Source: an uncultured Gemmiger sp.
GTDB lineage: Bacteria; Bacillota; Clostridia; Oscillospirales; Ruminococcaceae
NCBI GenBank assembly: GCA_944388175.1
Contig: CALXHR010000007.1
Coordinates: forward strand, 17,947 to 81,946
Direction: 5' to 3'
Length of the DNA: 64,000 nt
The position numbers and the translations under genes were made by a program. The notes under the pieces are model-generated. The model was not told the origin of the DNA and did no database searches. It was given only the letters and a program-made list of their open reading frames with translations. Numbering within the stretch: the stretch's first letter is position 1; each line of letters starts with the position of its first letter. Shown here one piece after another: positions 43,497 through 51,038 of the stretch.

Positions 43497-44036
43497 ATGT
43501 CTGACCCGCAACTGCTTTTGCCCCGCCGGCTGCTGGCGGCGGGCTGCGCGCTGGGCGTCGCCGCCAGCGTGGCGCTGCCGTGGTTCCCGCTCAGCTGCGC
43601 GCTGTATGCGCTGGCCGCCGCCGGGTTCGGCGCCGGCGCGTTTCTGGCGCGCGCCGACCATGAGAATTTCGGCATCGTGTGGAAAGCCGCCATCCCCGCC
43701 GTGCTCATCGAGCTGGCGGGCGCGCTGCTGACCCAGTACGACCTGACGCTGCTGACGACGCTGATGACGGCCATTTTCTTCTACTTCCTCATCACCTACA
43801 GCGTCAACGCGCTGGCGGCCGTGTTCCACCTCAAACCCGGGGCCGACCCGCGCCGCCCGCCGCGCGCCGCCATGCAGTTTGAGGTTGCGGCCAGCCTGTT
43901 TGCGCTGGCGCGCCTGCTGTCCGACATGTGGCCGTCGCTGCACACCATCACCGACACCGTGGCCATGGCGGCCATGGCCATCGGCTTTGCGCTGGTGCTG
44001 CAGTTCGTGCTCAAACTCAAACAGCCGCAAGACTGA
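43497..44036 (+). CDS. Integral membrane protein of unknown function
   Basis: A 179-residue protein with about five membrane helices: two near residues 10-55, two near 60-105 and a C-terminal pair near 125-170. The loop after helix four is Pro/Arg-rich (KPGADPRRPPRAA). No enzymatic motif is visible and I do not recognise the family. A TATCAT-type -10 box lies just before, and AAGAAGG precedes the ATG at a suitable distance. It is followed after 21 bases by manA, so the two may share a transcript, but no functional link is apparent. Confidence 0.75.
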   Translation: MSDPQLLLPRRLLAAGCALGVAASVALPWFPLSCALYALAAAGFGAGAFLARADHENFGIVWKAAIPAVLIELAGALLTQYDLTLLTTLMTAIFFYFLITYSVNALAAVFHLKPGADPRRPPRAAMQFEVAASLFALARLLSDMWPSLHTITDTVAMAAMAIGFALVLQFVLKLKQPQD

Positions 44037-44057
44037 TTTTGTAAGGAGGTTACCACC

Positions 44058-44978
44058 ATGTCCATCCTGAAACTGCGCCCCGCCTGCAAAGACTACCTGT
44101 GGGGCGGCGACCGCCTGCGCACCGATTTCGGCGTTGAGAGCGACCTGCACCCCCTGGCCGAAGCCTGGGTGCTGTCCTGCCACCCGGACGGGCCTTCCAC
44201 CATCGTCAACGGCCCCTACGCCGGCAGGACGCTGGCCGACTACATCGCCGCCGAGGGCAAAGGCGTGCTGGGCAGCGACTGCGCACCGTTCGCGGATTTC
44301 CCCATCCTGACCAAGCTCATCGACGCCAAGGGCAACCTGTCCATCCAGGTGCACCCGTCGGACGAGTACGCCCTCGCGCATGAGCACCAGTACGGCAAGA
44401 CCGAGATGTGGTACATCGTCGACTGCGAGCCGGGCGCCTTCCTCTACTACGGCTTCGACCACGCCATCAGCAAGGAGGAGTTCGCCCGCCGCATCCAGGA
44501 CAACACGCTGACCGAAGTCCTCAACGCCGCGCCGGTACACAAGGGCGACGTGTTCTTTATCCCCTCCGGCACGCTGCACGCCATCTGCCAGGGCATCGTG
44601 ATTGCCGAGATCCAGCAGAACTCCAACGTCACCTACCGCGTCTACGACTACGGCCGCGTCGGCGCCGACGGCAAGCCCCGCGCGCTGCACATCGACCAGG
44701 CGCTGGCCGTGACCGACTGCACCCCGCCGCAAAAGCAGGATTTCGGCCCCCACCTGGGCCAGTGCAAATACTTTACCGTCGACCTGCACAACGGCGATTT
44801 TGCCGAGGACGCCGACGCCCGCAGCTTTGTCTCGCTGCTGGTGGTGGACGGCGCCGGTACCGTGACCGCGGGCGGCGAGACGCTGGCCGTCCAAAAGGGC
44901 GACAGCCTGTTTATCCCGGCCGGCACCGGGGCCATCGCCGTTAAGGGCGACCTGACCACGCTGGCCACGCGCGTATAA
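44058..44978 (+). CDS. manA: Mannose-6-phosphate isomerase, class I
   Basis: A 306-residue zinc-dependent cupin enzyme of the short Bacillus-type ManA group, interconverting mannose 6-phosphate and fructose 6-phosphate. Metal and substrate residues are in LSIQVHPSDEYALAHEHQYG (about residue 95), KTEMWYIVD and PSGTLHAICQGIVIAEIQQNS (about 173). The N-terminal DYLWGGDRLRTDFG is also typical. It can feed mannose into glycolysis or supply mannose units for surface glycans such as those of the 51-59 kb region. The ATG follows AAGGAGG. A strong terminator follows. Confidence 0.96.
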   Translation: MSILKLRPACKDYLWGGDRLRTDFGVESDLHPLAEAWVLSCHPDGPSTIVNGPYAGRTLADYIAAEGKGVLGSDCAPFADFPILTKLIDAKGNLSIQVHPSDEYALAHEHQYGKTEMWYIVDCEPGAFLYYGFDHAISKEEFARRIQDNTLTEVLNAAPVHKGDVFFIPSGTLHAICQGIVIAEIQQNSNVTYRVYDYGRVGADGKPRALHIDQALAVTDCTPPQKQDFGPHLGQCKYFTVDLHNGDFAEDADARSFVSLLVVDGAGTVTAGGETLAVQKGDSLFIPAGTGAIAVKGDLTTLATRV

Positions 44979-45008
44979 TCGCCTGCCGCCCGCCCTGCGG
45001 CGGCAGCA

Positions 45009-45044
45009 ACCGCCCGGCAGAATCTTTCTGCCGGGCGGTTTTGT
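45009..45044 (+). terminator. Terminator after manA
   Basis: AACCGCCCGGCAGAA, loop TCT, TTCTGCCGGGCGGTTTTG: a 14-bp stem with a T-tract. Confidence 0.9.
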
Positions 45045-45232
45045 TCACAGTCTGTATACTTTTGGGCGGGTTTTCCGCGGTGTAGAGGGGTTCTCCACGT
45101 TGAAACTGTGGAAAACCCGGTGGAATCCGTGGAAAATCCGTCTGTTTTTGCCGCTGCGCAGTGCAAAACGCCCCCGCGCGCCGCAGCGGGGCGCCCACGG
45201 CGGCGCGCCGGGCTGCCGCCGCGCCGCGCAGC
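45045..45232. other. Intergenic region with DnaA-box-like 9-mers
   Basis: Upstream of the SCIFF promoter. Read on the minus strand it holds TTTTCCACA (45107-45115) and TTTTCCACG (45128-45136), each one or two bases off the DnaA box TTATCCACA. Related GGAGAAC and ATTCCACC segments lie nearby. No gene is seen. The rest is GC-rich palindromic sequence. Confidence 0.45.
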
Positions 45233-45261
45233 TTGACAAGGCCGGGGCTTGCGTGTACAAT
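45233..45261 (+). promoter_or_regulatory. Promoter of the SCIFF precursor gene
   Basis: Perfect TTGACA (45233-45238), a 17-base spacer and TACAAT (45256-45261), about 39 bases before the start codon. It implies strong constitutive expression of the peptide. Confidence 0.85.
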
Positions 45262-45299
45262 AAGAACATACCATTATGTGCAAAGGAGTGACTGTTGAT

Positions 45300-45446
45300 A
45301 TGAAGCACATTCAGACCCTTGAGACCCGCGACATGATCGAGAGCCTGCGCAACGGCGGCTGCGGCGAGTGCCAGACCTCCTGCCAGAGCGCCTGCAAGAC
45401 CAGCTGCGGCATTGCCAACCAGCCCTGCGAGAAAGCGGAGCAGTAA
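45300..45446 (+). CDS. scfA: SCIFF ranthipeptide precursor (six cysteines in forty-five residues)
   Basis: A 48-residue peptide that is easily missed because of its size. It starts MKHIQTLETRDMIE and its second half is CGECQTSCQSACKTSCG followed by IANQPCE, holding six cysteines at about positions 21, 24, 28, 32, 36 and 43. This is the hallmark of the SCIFF family, conserved across Clostridia. A radical SAM maturase links the cysteines by thioether bonds to other residues, giving a ranthipeptide. The start follows CAAAGGAGTG, with a TTGACA/TACAAT promoter. The maturase is encoded downstream but is separated here by about 600 bases of repeats. Confidence 0.95.
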   Translation: MKHIQTLETRDMIESLRNGGCGECQTSCQSACKTSCGIANQPCEKAEQ

Positions 45447-45570
45447 GGTTTTTACGCTGGCCAACGTGCCGGGCAGCCCGTGCGGCGCCCGGCCTTTTTT
45501 ATCGCCCGCCGGGCGGCAGGTTTTGCGCGGCCGCGGGCGGGTGCCTTATAACAACGGTTTTGGGTTGCGG
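45447..45570 (+). other. 3' region of scfA with a GC-rich hairpin
   Basis: After the SCIFF stop codon GCCGGGC/GCCCGGC hairpins with TTTTTTATC follow (45471-45503), which should terminate the scfA transcript. The rest leads into repeat cluster 3. Confidence 0.6.
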
Positions 45571-45587
45571 CGGCGTTTGGTCCGTGC

Positions 45588-45965
45588 GTAGGGGCGGCCT
45601 ATATGCCGCCCGCCGAAACGGTGCCCGCGCCGTCCGTCCCCCGGGCTTGCCGGTTGTTCCCCTTGCATTGTAGGGGCCGCATGCATGCGGCCCGCCGAAA
45701 CGGTGCGGTACTGCCTGTCTATGGTTGGTATGGCGTATACCCCGCGTGATGGTACACCCCTGCCAGGCGGCATATAGGCCGCCCCTACAAACACCCGGTA
45801 TCGCGTCTATGACACCGGGGACGGGGGATGACGGAAGGTTTACGGGCCGCATGCATGCGGCCCCTACAGACCGTCCGGGAATGGCAGGCAAACGGGCAAG
45901 GCAGGCGTTTGCCGCAGACTGCCCGCGGCGGGGGTAAGGCCCGCCCTGCAGAGCAGGGCATACGG
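45588..45965. repeat. Intergenic repeat cluster 3 (between scfA and scfB)
   Basis: No gene. Modules are GGGGCGGCCTATATGCCGCCC (about 45590), GGGGCCGCATGCATGCGGCCC (about 45672), their inverted forms near 45770 and 45843, and the linkers AAACGGGCAAGGCAGGCG and CAATTTCCTCGCAAACCCCGC. The order mirrors clusters 1 and 2. It separates two genes that are normally adjacent. Confidence 0.82.
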
Positions 45966-46045
45966 GCAATTTCCTCGCAAACCCCGCGCGGCACCATCCT
46001 GTTCGTGTATTCTTTCTTTATTTTTCATTTTCCAAGGAGCCATCC

Positions 46046-47500
46046 ATGATCCACCAATACAAACTGGGCGGGTACAACATCGTGCTGGACGTGTTCAGCG
46101 GCAGCGTGCACGCCGTCGACGACGTTGCCTACGACGCCATCGCGCTGCTGGACGCCGGCCATACCCGCGCCGAGACCGCCGCCGCCCTGGCCGGGCGGTA
46201 CGCCGCCCGGCCCGAAGTCACCCCCGCCGATATTGAGGAATGCCTTGACGACATCGACGAACTGACCCAGGCCGGCAAGCTGTTTGCGCCCGACGCCTAC
46301 GCCGGCCACGCGTTCGACTTTAAAAACCGGTCCAACGTCGTCAAGGCGCTGTGCCTGCATGTGGCGCACACCTGCAACCTCAACTGCAGCTACTGCTTTG
46401 CGGCGCAGGGCAAGTTCCACGGCGAGGCCGCCCTGATGAGCTTTGAGACCGGCAAGCGCGCGCTGGATTTCCTGGTCGAGCATTCGGGCACGCGCCGCAA
46501 CCTGGAAGTGGACTTTTTCGGCGGCGAACCGCTGATGAACTTCGAGGTCTGCAAGCAGCTGGTGGCCTATGCGCGCAGCATCGAGAAAGCGGCCGGCAAA
46601 AACTTCCGCTTTACGCTGACGACCAACGGCATCGGCCTTACCGACGAGGTCATTGAATGGGCCAACCAGGAGTGCTACAACGTCGTGCTCTCGCTCGACG
46701 GCCGCAAGGAGGTCAACGACCGGTTCCGCGTCGACCTGGCCGGCCACGGCAGCTATGACCGCATCGTGCCCAAGTTCCAGAAACTCGTCAAAGCGCGCGG
46801 CGGCAAGGGCTACTACATGCGCGGCACCTTTACGCACCACAACGTCGATTTTACCAACGATTTGTTCCACATGGCCGACGATTTGGGCTTTACCGAACTT
46901 TCGATGGAACCGGTGGTCGCCCCGCCGGACTCGCCCGAAGCGCTGACCGAGGCCGACCTGCCCAAGCTGTTTGACCAGTACGAACTGCTGGCCCACGATA
47001 TGCTGCGCCGCCAAAAGGCCGGCCGGCCCATCACGTTCTACCATTACATTCTGGACCTCAAGCACGGGCCGTGCATCTACAAGCGCATCTCGGGCTGCGG
47101 GTCCGGCACCGAGTATATGGCCGTGACTCCCTGGGGCGATTTGTACCCCTGCCACCAGTTTGTGGGCGACCCCGCCTACAAGCTGGGCGACGTGTGGCAC
47201 GGCGTGACCAACGCCGCGCTGCGCGACGAGTTCAAGCTGTGCAACGTCTACGCCCGCCCCGCCTGCCAGGACTGCTGGGCGCGGCTGTACTGCGCGGGCG
47301 GCTGCGCGGCCAACGCGCTGCACGCCACCGGCGATATCCACGGCGTGTATGAGTACGGCTGCAAGGTGTTCCGCAAACGCATCGAGTGCGCGGTGATGCT
47401 GCAGGTCGCCCAGCGGCTGGACCCCGAACTGGCCCGCCACGCCGTGCAGTACGAGAGCGACTGCGACGGCTGCGGCGAGACCCGCGACGGCTGCGAATGA
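46046..47500 (+). CDS. scfB: Radical SAM thioether maturase of SCIFF (ranthipeptide maturase)
   Basis: A 484-residue radical SAM enzyme. An N-terminal peptide-binding (RRE-like) region comes first (about 1-95), then the iron-sulfur motif CNLNCSYC (CxxxCxxC, about residue 110), and FFGGEPLMN (about 155) for SAM. The C-terminal SPASM domain binds two more clusters, with cysteines in GPCIYKRISGCGSG, LYPCHQF, CQDCWARLYCAGGC and CKVF, plus a terminal CDGCGETRDGC. It forms thioether bonds on the SCIFF peptide. The ATG follows CCAAGGAG. Its own promoter has to lie in or after the repeat cluster, since a hairpin ends the scfA transcript. Confidence 0.96.
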   Translation: MIHQYKLGGYNIVLDVFSGSVHAVDDVAYDAIALLDAGHTRAETAAALAGRYAARPEVTPADIEECLDDIDELTQAGKLFAPDAYAGHAFDFKNRSNVVKALCLHVAHTCNLNCSYCFAAQGKFHGEAALMSFETGKRALDFLVEHSGTRRNLEVDFFGGEPLMNFEVCKQLVAYARSIEKAAGKNFRFTLTTNGIGLTDEVIEWANQECYNVVLSLDGRKEVNDRFRVDLAGHGSYDRIVPKFQKLVKARGGKGYYMRGTFTHHNVDFTNDLFHMADDLGFTELSMEPVVAPPDSPEALTEADLPKLFDQYELLAHDMLRRQKAGRPITFYHYILDLKHGPCIYKRISGCGSGTEYMAVTPWGDLYPCHQFVGDPAYKLGDVWHGVTNAALRDEFKLCNVYARPACQDCWARLYCAGGCAANALHATGDIHGVYEYGCKVFRKRIECAVMLQVAQRLDPELARHAVQYESDCDGCGETRDGCE

Positions 47501-47515
47501 CCGCTATACAAAGCC

Positions 47516-47548
47516 AAGGCCGCCCGGCGTAAGCCGGGCGGCCTTGTT
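47516..47548. terminator. Bidirectional terminator between scfB and the D-LDH gene
   Basis: AAGGCCGCCCGGC, loop GTAA, GCCGGGCGGCCTT followed by GTTCTG: a 13-bp stem between convergent genes. Confidence 0.88.
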
Positions 47549-47576
47549 CTGTGCTTTTCCGGGGCGGTGCGCGCTT

Positions 47577-48572
47577 TCAGGCTTTGACCTCGTTGGGCAG
47601 CGGCTCGCCGCGGGCGAACGCGCGGGCGTTCTCCATGGTGGTGATGGCGATGCTTTGCAGCGCCGTGCGGGTAAAAAACGCCTGGTGGCTGGTGACGACG
47701 ACGTTGGGGAAGCTGAGCAGCACGGGTACGACCTCGTTTTGCAGCACGTCGTCCGAAAAATCCTCAAACACCTGGCCGTCCTCGTCCTCATACACGTCAA
47801 GGCCGACGCCCGCAAACTTGCGCGCGCGCAGCGCGTCGATGAGCGCGCCGGTGTCGATGAGCGCGCCGCGGCTGGTGTTGACCAGAATGGCGTCGTCGCG
47901 CATCAAAGCCAGCGTATCGGCGTTAATCAGGTGGCGGGTCTCGGCGGTCAGCGGGCAGTGCAGGCTGACAAGGTCGGCCGCGCGCAACAGTTCTTCCAGC
48001 CCGACATAGCGCACGATATCCGCCAGCGCGGGGTCGTGGTAGGCGTCGCAGGTCAGCACCGTCATGCCGTAGCCGTGGCAGATGCGCGCCATGGCCGCGC
48101 CGATGCGCCCGGTGCCCACAATGCCGGCGCAGCGGCCGTAGAGCGTATGGCCCAGCAGGCCGTCCAGCGCAAAGTTGTTGTTGCGCACCTTGATATACGC
48201 CTTGCAGATGCGGCGGTTGGCGGCCTGGGCCAGCGCCATGGCGTGTTCGGCTACGGCCTGCGGGCTGTAGCCCGGCACGCGCAGCACCGTGATGCCGCAC
48301 TGCGCGGCCGCCGCCAGGTCGACCTGGTTGAACCCGGCGCAGCGCAACAGCAGCAGCCGCACGCCCGCCGCGGCCAGCGCCCGCAGCACGGGGGCCGAGC
48401 CGTCGGCGTTGACAAAGGCGCAGACGGCCTCGCTCCCGGCCGCCAGCGGGGCGGTGTCGGCGTCGAGGTTGGCGGCCAGGAAACGGATGGTGCAGCCGTA
48501 GTCGGGGTCGGCGGCCAGCGGCTCAAAATACAGGCGGTCGTAGTCGCGGGTGCCGTAAAACGTGATCTTCAT
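47577..48572 (-). CDS. D-isomer-specific 2-hydroxyacid dehydrogenase, probable D-lactate dehydrogenase
   Basis: A 331-residue NAD-dependent dehydrogenase. NAD binding is at GIVGTGRIGAAMA (about residue 149), with the family signature HCPLTAETRHLINADTLALM (about 204). The catalytic Arg is in NTSRGALIDT (about 236), the Glu in DVYEDEDG (about 262) and the His in TSHQAFFT (about 297). The C-terminal SHQAF and the ending NEV match the D-lactate dehydrogenase (LdhA/VanH-like) branch. It would regenerate NAD by reducing pyruvate to D-lactate. The ATG follows AAAGGAC. It is monocistronic, with shared terminator downstream. Confidence 0.92.
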   Translation of the reverse strand: MKITFYGTRDYDRLYFEPLAADPDYGCTIRFLAANLDADTAPLAAGSEAVCAFVNADGSAPVLRALAAAGVRLLLLRCAGFNQVDLAAAAQCGITVLRVPGYSPQAVAEHAMALAQAANRRICKAYIKVRNNNFALDGLLGHTLYGRCAGIVGTGRIGAAMARICHGYGMTVLTCDAYHDPALADIVRYVGLEELLRAADLVSLHCPLTAETRHLINADTLALMRDDAILVNTSRGALIDTGALIDALRARKFAGVGLDVYEDEDGQVFEDFSDDVLQNEVVPVLLSFPNVVVTSHQAFFTRTALQSIAITTMENARAFARGEPLPNEVKA

Positions 48573-48636
48573 GGGCGGGGGTCCTTTCGCTGGTTTTTAA
48601 GGGAGTATGGCCCGCCAGGGCAGCCGGTATACAAAA

Positions 48637-48664
48637 GGCCCCTGCGCCGGGCGGCGCAGGGGCG
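48637..48664 (-). terminator. Terminator after the nfnAB operon
   Basis: On the minus strand CCCCTGCGCC, loop GCCC, GGCGCAGGGG then CCTTTTG. Confidence 0.88.
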
Positions 48665-48688
48665 GTTTGCTTTGTGTGCGGCGGGGCT

Positions 48689-50092
48689 TTACGCTTCGCC
48701 GTGTTTCTCCTTAATGGCTTTGTCGATGGCCTTGGCGGCTTCCTTGCCGGCGCCCATGGCCAAAATGACGGTGGCCGCGCCGGTGACGGCGTCGCCGCCG
48801 GCGTAGACCATCGGGCGGGTGGTCAGGCCGTCGGGGCCGTTGGTAATCAGGCAGCCGTGGCGGTCGGCGTCCAGCCCCGGTGTCGTCGAGCGGATCAGCG
48901 GGTTGGGGCTGGTGCCCAGCGCCATAATCATGGTGTCGACGTCAAGTTCAAACTCGCTGCCCGGCTTGACGACGGGGCGGCGGCGGCCGGATTCATCGGG
49001 CTCGCCCAGTTCCATCTCGACGCAGGTCATGCCGCGCACCCAGCCGTTCTCGTCGCCCAGCACCTCGACGGGGTTGGTCAGCGTCTTGAAGATGATGCCC
49101 TCCTCCTCGGCATGTTCGACTTCCTCTTTGCGGGCGGGCAGCTCGGCCATGCCGCGGCGGTAGACGATGTAGACGGTCTCGGCCCCCAGGCGCTTGGCGC
49201 AGCGCGCGGCGTCCATGGCGACGTTGCCGCCGCCGACGACGGCCACCGCCTTGGACTGCTGGATCGGCGTGCGGGCGTCGGGCCGGTAGGCTTTCATCAG
49301 GTTGACGCGGGTCAGGTACTCGTTGGCGGAGTAGACGCCGTTCAGGCTTTCGCCCGGGATGCCCATAAACCGCGGCAGGCCCGCGCCCGACGCGACGTAG
49401 ACGGCCTCGAAGCCGTAGTCGTTAAACAGTTCGTCGATGGTCAGCACTTTGCCGATGACCATGTTGCACTCGATATCGACGCCGAGCTCTTTCAGGCCCT
49501 CGATCTCATGCTGGACAATGTCCTTGGGCAGGCGGAACTCGGGGATGCCGTACATCAGCACGCCGCCGGCGACGTGCAGCGCTTCATACACGGTGACCTT
49601 GTAGCCCATCTTGGCCAGGTCACCGGCCACCGTCAGGCCCGAGGGGCCGGCCCCGATGACCGCCACCTTGTGGCCGTTGGGCGCGGGGGCCTGGGGTTTG
49701 GTGTGGACGTTTTCGCGGTACCAGTCGGCGACAAAGCGCTCCAGCCGGCCGATGCCGACGGGCTCGCCCTTGATGCCGCGGATGCATTTGCCCTCGCACT
49801 GGTTCTCCTGCGGGCAGACGCGGCCGCAGACGGCCGGCAGCGCGCTGGACTGGGCGATGACCTGGTACGCCTGCTCAAACTCGCCGTTGGCGACGTGGGC
49901 GATGAACCCGGGGATGTCGATGTCGACCGGGCAGCCCGAGCGGCAGGGGTGGTTTTTGCACTGCAGGCAGCGCTGCGCTTCGGTCACGGCCATCTCGGCG
50001 GTATAGCCCAGCGCGACCTCCTGGAAGTTTTTGTTGCGCACATTGGGTTCCTGGCTGGGCATGGGGCATTTTTTGGGGTCCATGTTCGGCAT
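48689..50092 (-). CDS. nfnB: NfnB: NADPH-binding subunit of NADH-dependent ferredoxin:NADP oxidoreductase (GltA-like)
   Basis: A 467-residue flavoprotein. The N-terminal iron-sulfur part has CLQCKNHPCRSGCP (about residue 43) and CGRVCPQENQCEGKC (about 90). FAD binding follows at VAVIGAGPSGLTVAGDL (about 142) and NADPH binding at VAVVGGGNVAMDAAR (about 282). The sequence resembles the small subunit of glutamate synthase, which is how such proteins are often named. Its partner immediately upstream is the ferredoxin-NADP reductase-like subunit, so the NfnAB complex (electron bifurcation between NADH, NADPH and ferredoxin) is the better call. The ATG at 50092 lies about 10 bases after AGGAGG. Confidence 0.92.
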   Translation of the reverse strand: MPNMDPKKCPMPSQEPNVRNKNFQEVALGYTAEMAVTEAQRCLQCKNHPCRSGCPVDIDIPGFIAHVANGEFEQAYQVIAQSSALPAVCGRVCPQENQCEGKCIRGIKGEPVGIGRLERFVADWYRENVHTKPQAPAPNGHKVAVIGAGPSGLTVAGDLAKMGYKVTVYEALHVAGGVLMYGIPEFRLPKDIVQHEIEGLKELGVDIECNMVIGKVLTIDELFNDYGFEAVYVASGAGLPRFMGIPGESLNGVYSANEYLTRVNLMKAYRPDARTPIQQSKAVAVVGGGNVAMDAARCAKRLGAETVYIVYRRGMAELPARKEEVEHAEEEGIIFKTLTNPVEVLGDENGWVRGMTCVEMELGEPDESGRRRPVVKPGSEFELDVDTMIMALGTSPNPLIRSTTPGLDADRHGCLITNGPDGLTTRPMVYAGGDAVTGAATVILAMGAGKEAAKAIDKAIKEKHGEA

Positions 50093-50093
50093 G

Positions 50094-50936
50094 TCACTGC
50101 ACCTCCTGTTTGAGCAGATTGCACGCGGCCTCGCGGGCGCGGGCCTCAAAGGGCTTGTACATCGTGCCGCGGTGCATGGCCTCGTCAAAATCAACCTCGA
50201 ACCCGTCAAAGTCGGGCCCGTCGACGCAGGCGAATTTGGTCTTGCCGCCCACGGTCAGGCGGCAGCCGCCGCACATGCCGGTGCCGTCCACCATGATGGG
50301 GTTCATCGACACGACGGTCTTGACGCCGTGGGGTTTGGTGGTCTTGACGACGAATTTCATCATAATCAGCGGGCCGATGGCAATGACTTCGTCAAAGTTG
50401 GCGCCCGCGGCGATTTTGGCTTCCAGCGGGGCGGTGACAACGCCTTTTTCGCCGTAGGAACCGTCGTCGGTGACCAGGATCAGTTCATCGCAGCAGGCGC
50501 GGAACTCCTCCTCCAGAATGACAAGGTCCTTGCTGCGGAAGCCGACGATGCCGGTGACTTTGGCGCCCTGCGCGTGCAGCGCCTGGGCCACGGGCAGCGC
50601 GATGGCGCAGCCCACGCCGCCGCCGACGACGCAGACGTTCTGCAGCCCCTCGATCTCGGTCGCTTTGCCCAAAGGCCCGACGAAGTCATGCACGGCTTCG
50701 CCCTCGCGCAGGGTATTCAGCTCCATGGTACCCGCGCCCACGACCTGGAAAATGATGGAGACGGTGCCCGCCACAGGGTCAAACCCCGCGATGGTCAGGG
50801 GGATGCGCTCGGAATCCTCTTTGGCGCGCACGATGATGAACTGGCCGGCCTTCGCCTTTTTGGCGATGAGCGGCGCGTGGACCCAAAGCTCGGTGACGGT
50901 GGGGTTGAGCTCCCGCCGTTTGGTGATGGTGAACAA
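50094..50936 (-). CDS. nfnA: NfnA: sulfide dehydrogenase/ferredoxin-NADP reductase-like subunit
   Basis: A 280-residue reductase subunit. An N-terminal FAD domain (about 1-98) includes RIPLTIAGFD, an NAD(H)-binding domain starts with CVVGGGVGCAIALPVAQAL (about 102), and a C-terminal 2Fe-2S site has cysteines in GTGMCGGCRLTV and KFACVDGP (about 224-242). This matches NfnA/SudB. Together with NfnB it couples NADPH, NAD and reduced ferredoxin. The start codon is TTG (50934-50936), 10 bases after AAAGGAG; the frame gives no better ATG. One base separates its stop from the nfnB start. Confidence 0.93.
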   Translation of the reverse strand: MFTITKRRELNPTVTELWVHAPLIAKKAKAGQFIIVRAKEDSERIPLTIAGFDPVAGTVSIIFQVVGAGTMELNTLREGEAVHDFVGPLGKATEIEGLQNVCVVGGGVGCAIALPVAQALHAQGAKVTGIVGFRSKDLVILEEEFRACCDELILVTDDGSYGEKGVVTAPLEAKIAAGANFDEVIAIGPLIMMKFVVKTTKPHGVKTVVSMNPIMVDGTGMCGGCRLTVGGKTKFACVDGPDFDGFEVDFDEAMHRGTMYKPFEARAREAACNLLKQEVQ

Positions 50937-51038
50937 GTCCGATCTCTCCTTTGCTGTAAAGTTGGCAATTTTATTGTACTGTATTTGCCGGGCCTTGTAA
51001 AGAAAAACGCGGCCCCGCGCCGGGCAAAAATTGCGGTT

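Noticed and set aside
45045-45232. Replication origin
   Set aside because: Only two imperfect DnaA-like boxes and none of the usual origin genes (dnaA, dnaN, rpmH) are present.
48689-50092. Glutamate synthase small subunit
   Set aside because: No large glutamate synthase subunit is nearby and the upstream partner is a ferredoxin-NADP reductase-like NfnA.
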